Below, piece after piece: positions 56,175 to 64,000 of a stretch of 64,000 bases of DNA. This DNA comes from Phyto melanocephala (taxonomy: Eukaryota > Arthropoda > Insecta > Diptera > Rhinophoridae). Every line of letters begins with the position of its first letter. Position 1 is the first letter of the stretch. Both the position numbers and the translations under genes were made by a program. The stretch covers positions 80,293,797-80,357,796 of the forward strand of contig OW799233.1 in assembly GCA_941918925.1 (NCBI GenBank). Reading direction: 5' to 3'. The notes under the pieces are model-generated. The model was given only the letters and a program-made list of their open reading frames with translations, had not been told where the DNA came from and searched no databases.

Positions 56175-56414
56175 ACAACGATCGAATAAAATAAAGCTGA
56201 ATCAGAACAAATATAACATAGAATATTAAAACTAGAATAGAACGTTCAAAACATGTTTAAATGTTTCTTTATATTATTGTCGCTTTTTGTTTCTAGTGAT
56301 GATTTATTTGTTTTAGTGAGAGCAATGTTTTGTTATTTTGAAGCAACTTAGCGATTCGAGGTAGTATGAAATAGAACATACATATGTATGTACATATATA
56401 TGTACATAGGTATA

Positions 56415-57565
56415 AAAAAGTTAGAGCACTATATTCGGCTGTGCCGAATTTTATTTTATATACCCACCACCAATTTGATGTACTTTTATAGCACAAATTA
56501 ATAATTTTGTTGTTAACAGTAATCGCTATGAAATAATCTCTTTATACTAAAATATGTATCACTTTCTTTGTATAACTTCAATATGCTAGTAAAATGTTTC
56601 CGTAAATTTAGTCTTTCAGTGAAAGTGGGCGCTGAAGTAGGCGTGTCAATAAAGTTTCCACAACTTTGTCCATAGAGAAATTATATGAATTTAAGATAAA
56701 GCGTTATATGGGAGGTAGACGTTTACGTGAGCGTTTCATTTACTGGCATAACTGGAAAGTTATATGTACGAAATTTCATCATCATACCTCTAATTTTGTC
56801 GGTTTTACGAGCTTTTAAATTTCATTAACAGTAGATTACGTGAAAAGTGGGCGTTATAGTAGGAGTGTCACAGTAGTTTCTGCTAATAAATTTAACTCAA
56901 ATATTTCAATATAGAGTCCTTAACTCTTCCAAAATCTTTATTCATAGAAAAATTATATGAATTTGAGATAAAGCGTTAAAGTGGGCGTGTCACATTTATT
57001 TTCCGTTAGTGCAAAACTTTTGGCCAAAAAGCAATGTTTACAAAAGTTCAGAATTATACATCTAATTTTGTCAATTATATTACGTTTAAAATATTGAATA
57101 TACCGAAAAAGACACAGTGCGGTATAAATTTTCATACATTTTGGTCGATAACTACTTTCCCAAATCATAGATTTAGGCAATTTTCGGGGAAAAATATTTT
57201 TTTTACTCAGAAAATATACATTCGAAATTTCTACCTTAATGCGTTAAGACACAATAGCATTTTTTTCGATGTTGAAAGAACACTGTTTTTTGACCTACTC
57301 TCGCTTTACGAGCTATAACTCTCTTCCTAATATTCTGATTTAGCCCAATACCAAAGAAACCTTGTCTATAAGAAAGATTCTGGAAAAATTTGAGCCACCT
57401 AGCTTTTTCGGTCCAACCTCTACGTGCTTTCAACAGACGGACGGGAATAGATAGATCAAACCCCGATTCAGAATATAAATATATACTTTGTGGGGTCTAA
57501 AAAGGATATTTCGATGTGTAATAAACGGAATGATGACGCCATTTTTATGGTGGCGGGTATAAAAA
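56415..57565 (-). mobile_element. Helentron/DINE-like element, large family, copy 5 (no mariner insert)
   Basis: Stem-loop attcggc-tgt-gccgaat, then ataccca ccaccaa. The mariner site is empty (ctttgtataacttcaata near 56570). The far end is accatttttatggtggcgggtataaaaa-like with a reduced GTCY block. Shorter than copies 1-4. Confidence 0.7.
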
Positions 57566-58260
57566 CGAGCGTTATTTCCGTATGTCCAATTTTAATCGTT
57601 GTCCTTTAAATTCTACCCTTAATATGTATGTGAACGTTTTTTTCATTTCCTCTCATTATTCCATCAAACCTTTATACTATATAAAATTTCTTACTGATTA
57701 AGTCGTGAAAGCTGCCCATTCTTATTGTAAAACGTAAAAATAATTTTAAGGCCAGTTTATGCTGTAATACATGTCGTACGATTTTAATTAGATTTTGTAG
57801 AAGCAAAATGTGATGAAATTAACAGAAACAGATGGCGTATCTTTTGAATGCGGTTTTTGTCTTTAATAACTTACATGTATGTAATTTTTAAAACTATATT
57901 CTTGTTATTTATACTTACTTATTTATCTTGTATGTATACTAGCATATAATAGTTCTTACTATTTATTGAATACTCAAGTTCTATTAATAATTATTAATTA
58001 TTTTTGGTTCAATTTATGAAAATTTTTATGTCTGATTCAATTTACTTGGAAAAATAAAAAGTAGAGTAAAGATATATCGGGCATATATTTCCTAACTAAA
58101 ATCAATGCTATTGAGTTTCAAAAATTAAGATTCATAATTTGCAAAAATTACCCTAAAAAAATAATAAAAGTAAAATTTTTTTCTTCACTAAAACTTCTGC
58201 TTGGTTTTTTATTATTGCCTACATTCAGAATTCTATGTATACAAAATATAAAAGAAGAGA
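57566..58260. other. AT-rich sequence with a PIF/Harbinger-like end fragment
   Basis: At 57750-57860 ggccagtttatgctgtaatac..gtcgtacga..aattagattttgta matches the left end of the element at 22803-27864, preceded by TAA (57747-57749). The opposite end is not found nearby. The rest shows no gene. Confidence 0.5.
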
Positions 58261-59467
58261 AAAAGTAATATTAGGAGTTAGACGTCGGATCAATAAACAC
58301 TAGTTTTAAGAATCTATGTTCACAAACGTAAAACTACAAAGAGTTCAATAAAAATGCGAGAAGGCATCTTTTGTGTCGCCAATATAATTTTAATTCTCAA
58401 CTTGAATAAATAATCCTCTTTTTCAAAAATACAAAAAGTACAATAAAAATTCAAAAAATACCTTTTTAGTCGCCCATAATATTTTTTGTCTCACCTGGAA
58501 CCAATAGTCCTTTATTTTACAATTACAATACAAAAAGTACCATAGAAAAGTGAAAAAGTACATTTTTGGTCCAAGTTCCTAATTCCAAGTTTAAAATGTT
58601 CAAATATCTATGTAACAAAACATATTAATAGACATGATTTAAAGCTAGTAAATCTACTCTTTTTTCATCAAAGTAATTATGTTCTAAAAAGTACAAAACT
58701 ATTTTCCCGATTTTTCCCCTCTCTACCCTGTTATGAATATGTTTAAGTTTTTACTAAATTACATAATTTTTTATGTCTGGTAAAATCCCAATTAAAACTT
58801 TTATGAAAATTAGCCGTCTAATTATAAATTATATAAATTTTCCGGAATATTCCCCTTTTTGGTACCTTTTTTGTCCCCAAAAAAATATTCCGAAAATTTC
58901 ACCGAAATAATTGTCCATATTATATTAGGCAATAAAAGTTATCAAATTTTGCCCAATGAATAATATTAGAAAAGTTTCATTTAAAAAAAGTACCAAAAAT
59001 AGGGACAATTTTCACCCGTTATAAATGTGAATTTTAGAAAAAAGAGCCGAGTTTCTATTAATATTTTTTCGCGGTTTAATTAAAACAGTTTAAACTTTTT
59101 TCCTAGCTTTATGTGTGTGGAAGTTACACAGGGTACCAAAAATGTACCAAACTATAGTTTTTCCCCTTAGGGGTTGAAAATTCAAAAAGGCCAGACACCT
59201 GTCGGATATTTTTTTGTGCAAATTACAATACTTTTTCAATTTAATTTGTATCATTTTTAGTTTAGCGGATATAAGAGTACCGATTGTACCCGTTTTTACC
59301 CGCTTAAAGTACGAACTTACAAAAATCCCTTCTTAGTGGAGCTGTACATTGAAAGAGCAACCGATTGTCCAAATTTCATGTCTCTAGCTCTTTGCGTTTG
59401 GGCTGTGCGATGATGAATCAGTCATTCTGTCAGTGAGTCACGTTACTCTTTTATATACATATATAGA
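58261..59467 (-). mobile_element. Helitron-like element, family B
   Basis: The minus strand starts TCTATATATGTATATAAAAG after an A, then gtaacgtgactcactgacag, a Helitron-style 5' end close to that of family A. The interior (58330-58570) has tandem units of about 110 bp with tacctttttagtcgccc and gtctcacct. The 3' end with CTRR and hairpin was not identified, so the left boundary is approximate. Non-coding. Confidence 0.55.
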
Positions 59468-59594
59468 TAGGTATATAGGTATAAGATTATTGGGCAAGTG
59501 TGGTCATCACTACTACTGTAGTGTAACATTTTAAAGTCCCGTTTAAAGATGTTTTGCTGTTTAATCTTTTTCTGTTTTAAATTTGATGTTCAGG

Positions 59595-60260
59595 ATTTAC
59601 TTCAAAAAAACTAACCAAGTTACGGTGAGTCGGCCGCAGAACATATGTGAGAAGTTTTTCTTTGGTTCTTTAGTTTGAGCAAAAGGGCAATTGAAGCACA
59701 CCCGCGTTTATGGTGAATGTGTTCTAACAGTTTTAACGTACGAGAGATGGTTTGTGCGGCTCAGAAGTAATGATTTTGATACGGAAGTCAAAGATCGCAT
59801 AAGCCGACCAGGAAAGTCTGACGACAAAGAATTAGACGTATTAATTCAAAAAGATTGTTGTCAAACTCAACAATAGCTGGCCAATTTATCGGGAGACACT
59901 CAAACAGGAATTTAAAAATGTTTGCGAGCAGCAGTATTCATTCAAAAGTAAGAAAATTGGGTACGAATTGAAGCTAAGAAACCTTACATGTACGAAATGC
60001 TGTTTGAATATTATAAAATAAGGTAATGTTCTGTCTTTAGTGAGACCAAACGAAATCTGGCCTGACCAGGACGGGGTACATGTATGAAGCAAACCTTGGC
60101 CGGAAAACGCTCAAAAACCGTACTAATCTAACATAACAATGCTCAGACACTTGTTGCTATTAAAAACGAGTGGTTAGAAAGATTTTACTAACACGCGTCT
60201 TATAATTCAGATCTTGCCTAGTCTGACTGATATATGTCTCGATCTATGCAAATCGTCCTT
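59595..60260 (+). pseudogene. Mariner-type transposase, heavily decayed
   Basis: The open part (59691-59876) reads VYGECVLTVLTYERWFVRL followed by DFDTEVKDRISRPGK and ELDVLIQKD, matching the N-terminal helix-turn-helix region of mariner enzymes (VYG....V..C..WF..F..GDFD..D..R.GRP). Downstream pieces in other frames keep the order: a K..NWV..E.KP-like block near 59950, DQDGVHYEANL-like near 60068, and SYNSDLA..SD near 60200, matching the PYSPDLAPSDYHLF region before the last Asp. Multiple stops and shifts. TIRs were not identified. Confidence 0.7.
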
Positions 60261-61191
60261 ATCTCTCTCTTTCTCTCTTGGATTCGCATCACTTCAGAGC
60301 AGGGTATTTTAAATTCCCTGAATTCTTTCCTGGCCTCAAAATATGTTGCCCAAAAGTCATAAGTAATAATGGCCAATATTTTGAATAAATTAACATTTTA
60401 CAAATATTTCAAAATTAAAGTTTAAAATAAAATAAAACATTTCCGCATTTCTAACCAATGCACCCAATACATACATGTGTATGTATGCATGTGATTATTA
60501 ATAAATATTTGTTCAAAAAGGTAATAGCAAATAAAGGATAAATATCCCAATAATTGTAATATTGTAAAGATGTAAATGCTTAAACTGTTTGCATACGAAA
60601 AATCGACAAAGTATGACCTCCCTAATGTTTTTACAGAAAAAAGAAAGAAACAAAATTATTAAATTTGTTTAAGCTTTAGGTAAAAAAAAAACAAAGAATT
60701 CAAAAATATATTTTTAATATGCCTCCCTTACTTACCGTAATCATACCGACATAGAGTATAGCAAGTCCTACAATATATTTCTCTAATAGTGTTTTCACAC
60801 TTAAAGTTAAAACCAGTAATACCCGATTTTGCCTTCCTTCACATTACAAATTTGTTTAAATCAGGTTTTAACTCACAGCATGTCCAATAAATTTTTTGGA
60901 AATAAAATTATTTTCTCGTAGAAATAGGTGTATTTCTTGAAGTATTTTTTAATACTTTCGTTAAAATATTTGTTTGACACACTGTATAACAGCTCTTTTT
61001 GTTTGTATGAAAAACTAATTCAGTCGTGATTCAGCTCTGGTCGGGTCAAAAGCTCGCGCGTTTTTGCCATTATCGTTTAATGGCAATCAGGTTGTCCCTT
61101 TTTATCTGCCTTCGAGAGTGGTGTCGCGTAGCTGTGCTTTGGTTACAGTTTCCAGATTATTCTACAGTTAACCGCGTGCTTTTATTTTAAT
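60261..61191. other. Unassigned sequence
   Basis: No gene is visible. Around 61020-61180 the composition is more balanced, but no domain or RNA signature is seen. Confidence 0.4.
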
Positions 61192-61287
61192 TGGAGGAGC
61201 ACCGAATAAACTCAATTTACTTGTGACTGGAGGAGTACCAATTAAACTCCATTTACATGTGACTGGAGGAGTTCCATAAAACTCAGC
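61192..61287. repeat. 36-bp tandem repeat, about 2.6 units
   Basis: Units start tggaggagcaccgaataaac, tggaggagtaccaattaaac and tggaggagttccataaaact. The period is a multiple of three, so the minus strand shows a 12-residue repeating frame (GTPPVT..SL). It has no start context or neighbouring exon to suggest a gene. Confidence 0.75.
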
Positions 61288-62789
61288 ACTAATTACACTG
61301 TGCAAGAAATTTACACTTTTTTTTGTGACAAGCACCTGGCGTTTTAACATAATTCGGGTACGCTGAATTCAGTGGTGCCCGCGGTTTTTTAAGATTGGCT
61401 CTGGTTTTCGAGATATACCGTTATATCGAAAATGGAGGAGGTTGCACAACATATGTTCGCGTAACTCAAAAACGCTTCAGCTTATTGAAAAAAACTTAAA
61501 AAACCGAAATTCCGCAATAAAATTTCCTTTAAGAAAAGTAAAACTTCTTTCTAATATTGTTGAAAAAAAAATTAATTTTTTTATCAAAATTTCAAAATTT
61601 TTGTTTTTTAAAAATTCATAAAAAACTAAAAAATGCAGCTAGGCTTCTAATTTTTTGCAGACACATAAAAAACGAAGCTGATAACAAAACAAGCCATAAA
61701 TGTTTAAAATCTGTTAGCAACTTTTTATTTGATTCACAAAAGTCGACAAATTTCATAAAACGCAACCCCCTAAGGGATGGAGATAAAGGGAAAGTATAAT
61801 TTGAGAAAATAGTTAGAACAAAAAACATTGGAGGTCTGTCATACATTTGGCCCGTCTAGGGGTATCTGAGGCGCTGCAAATGCAAAATTTAAGGCTAGGG
61901 TTCTACGCGTATTAAAAGCAAAGTTCCAAACAAAATAAGCTATTAATGATTAAGTGTGTCTACAACTTTTGATTTTTTCAGAAAAGATGAAATTTTTGAA
62001 TTTTTTATATAACCAAACTAAAAATTTTTTGTTGTTAAGTAGTTTTTATTTAGAAATTTATTCTTCTTCCTCCTGCAGATTCCAACAAATATCCCCTAAT
62101 AGCGAATCAAGTTGTTTGCCGCTATACCAGTGTTCGATCCTGTGTAATGGATTTTCTTGTAAGTGTGTAAATAATGAGTTCCCTATAGCCCTTGGTTATT
62201 TTTCGTAGCTGTCAGGGTTTCAGCTGATTTACAAAGCGTTCAAAGGAACTGCCGAATTGTTTTGAGGCTTTCAATTAAAACACAAGGCAAGTTGTTGCCG
62301 AATTAGTATTGTAATTTCAAGTCTAATTTTATTTAATTTTATTTGTTCTTATATACTAAGTTTGTAATTAATTCTTAGCCTTACTAACTTATTATACTTA
62401 TTGACAAAGTTCTATTTGTCTCTATCGGTACCATTAATATATCAAGATTTACTCTCTCTGTAATTGTACTAGCCAATCAGAATGTTGGTATTTGTAAATG
62501 TACTCATTTACATCAAAACACTCAATGTGGTTTGTTTGCATTCTGATTGAGTAACATCCCTACAAGAACAGTGACGGTCATTTGACCGGTTATATGACTG
62601 GTACTAGTGACTGATATATCGGTTAAAGCTTCTATTAGTTTCTTAAGGGCAATGTGAAAAAAATGACTGAAACTTTTGTGTACATGTGATTTTGCGTCTT
62701 TCTCTTACTTATTAGTTCTGTCGACTGCAAAACATATATCTGGACTACTTACACTACAGCTGTTTCAAATCAAAAATAATATAAATAGT
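61288..62789. other. Unassigned AT-rich sequence
   Basis: No gene is visible. A stem-loop ttttcga-g-atata ccgt tatatcgaaaa lies near 61409-61436. Short frames show no domain. Confidence 0.4.
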
Positions 62790-62860
62790 AGTCACACTTA
62801 ACGTATATATCGGTCAAAGCTAACTAGTCACACTTAACGTATATATCGGTCAAAGCTAAC
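62790..62860 (+). repeat. 36-bp tandem duplication
   Basis: Two adjacent near-identical copies of agtcacacttaacgtatata plus tcggtcaaagctaac. It is not part of any recognised element. Confidence 0.8.
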
Positions 62861-62922
62861 CAGGTATATATTTTACTCGTACAATAAAACAAAATTTATT
62901 ATCTTTTATATTATTCATTGTT

Positions 62923-63141
62923 GTGTTTTTTATTACATTCACTTTTCTTTTATCACTATTTATAACGTTTCACTACTTCCTGGATGGGCTTATTTTAATC
63001 CTTTTCCATGGTGTCAGCGTCATTGGTATTATGGCTGGAATTGTTAAAAATAAAATTTATGAGAATATGCAAAGGCATATACATATTTATATTTGGCTGC
63101 TACCTTTCGTACTTACCTTTTATTTCTTAAGTATTTTATAA
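62923..63141 (+). CDS. Small hydrophobic open frame, doubtful
   Basis: The frame is 72 residues long (MFFITFTFLLSLFITFHYFL start), with two or three stretches long and hydrophobic enough to span a membrane (about residues 3-19, 24-40 and 57-71). AT-rich random sequence often encodes Phe/Leu/Ile-rich frames, so this may be chance. No homolog is recognised, and no splice context or conserved motif is visible. It is listed because it lies in a stretch with no assigned repeat. Confidence 0.12.
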   Translation: MFFITFTFLLSLFITFHYFLDGLILILFHGVSVIGIMAGIVKNKIYENMQRHIHIYIWLLPFVLTFYFLSIL

Positions 63142-63311
63142 AAAACCTCGTCGAAAGAACGGCAAATTTTTTAATAAAAATTACTTGAATACTTGAATAA
63201 AAAAATTTTCACAATAATTTTCCAATTTTAAACGTCAAAAAATCAACATACATTATTTGTCTCACTCTTGCATACGCATTATTTTTTCTGTCGCATGAAT
63301 TATATATTAAA

Positions 63312-64000
63312 CTAGCCAAACCCGGCGCGCGTTGCTACGCCCCTTAATGAATCGAAATGCATTCTCAATTTTAATTGAATATCAAGTGCAAAAACCTAAA
63401 AGGTATAATTTTTTTTATGGGCGTGGCATTGCCCACTTTTCTATTCACGAAATTGTAAAGTCATAACAGCTCAATATGTATGCAAAGTTTCAGAATATTC
63501 GGTCCAGTGCAAGTACCTCAAAATGATACCTTTTTTTTATGGGCGTGGCACTGCCCACTTTTCTAATCACGAAATTATTAAGTCATGACAGCTCAATATG
63601 TATGCAAAGTTTCAGAAAAATCGGTCTGGTGCAAATACCTCAAAATTATAACCTTTTTTTATGGGCGTGGCCCTGCCCACTTTTCTAATCACGAAATTAT
63701 ATGGTTATGACAGCTTAGCATGTGTGCAAGGTTTCAGAAAAATCGGTCCAGTGCAAGTACCTCAAAATTAAAACTTTTTTAGGGGCGTGGCCCCGCCCAC
63801 TTTTATTATCGCGAAATTATTTAGTCATGACAGCTCGATATGTGTGCAAAGTTTCAGAAAAATCGGTCAAGTGCAAGTAGCTAAAACTGATAACTAATTT
63901 TTATGGGCGTGGCCCGCCCACTTTTTTCCATCCATAAACACTCTCTGGTATGTGTCCAACAACTTGCCAAGGTTTGAGTCCGATCGGTTTTACAGTTTCG
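63312..64000 (-). mobile_element. Helitron family A, copy 4 (runs off the window)
   Basis: The minus-strand 3' end is CGCGCCGGGTTTGGCTAG followed by T, as in copy 3. It has five or more tandem units with gggcgtggc..gcccac. The window ends inside the 5' portion (gtccgatcggttttacag), roughly 60-90 bases before the expected TC terminus. Confidence 0.8.

Overview
The window is AT-rich, repeat-dense dipteran DNA, probably from a schizophoran and perhaps calyptrate fly. This is inferred from the repeat families: mini-me/DINE-like elements with GTCY microsatellites, LOA-clade and copia retroelements, an IR/DR Tc1-like element, and Helitrons with a TC...CTAG structure. I found no host protein-coding gene, rRNA gene or complete tRNA gene. 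Every recognisable coding stretch is a broken transposon gene. The window looks like a gene desert, a long intron or pericentromeric sequence.

Layout. 1.4-3.2 kb, 11.5-14.5 kb, 35.0-36.9 kb, 47.1-49.0 kb and 56.4-57.6 kb hold a large Helentron/DINE-like family that ends in an ATTCGGC..GCCGAAT hairpin. Three copies carry the same mariner-like insert at one site and three lack it. 4.9-8.7 kb holds a nearly complete LOA-type non-LTR retrotransposon on the minus strand. Another LOA-type 3' end lies at 14.8-15.4 kb. 18.3-19.1 kb and 31.3-31.8 kb hold copia fragments (protease/integrase and RNase H). 20.2-27.9 kb is a set of nested DNA transposons, with PIF/Harbinger-like elements (TAA target duplications) hosting hAT elements, a hairpin MITE and a foldback-like hAT. 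The foldback-like hAT has inverted arms built from a 39-bp minisatellite. 28.7-31 kb is a mini-me element split by two insertions. 32.1-33.2 kb, 37.0-37.9 kb and 63.3 kb to the window end are copies of a Helitron with tandem units of about 118 bp. 39.7-42.5 kb is a second non-LTR element whose reverse transcriptase carries an internal deletion. 49.5-54.1 kb is a Tc1-like element that was invaded by mini-me elements and then tandemly duplicated by exchange between them. 54.3-55.2 kb is a hAT with an exact 8-bp target duplication. 59.6-60.3 kb is a mariner pseudogene.

How the parts relate. The elements interact by insertion and recombination, not through a pathway. Several insertions can be dated relative to each other because target duplications, empty sites and related uninterrupted copies all occur inside the window. 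Superfamily calls rest on terminal inverted repeats, target duplications and protein motifs read by eye; no database search was possible.
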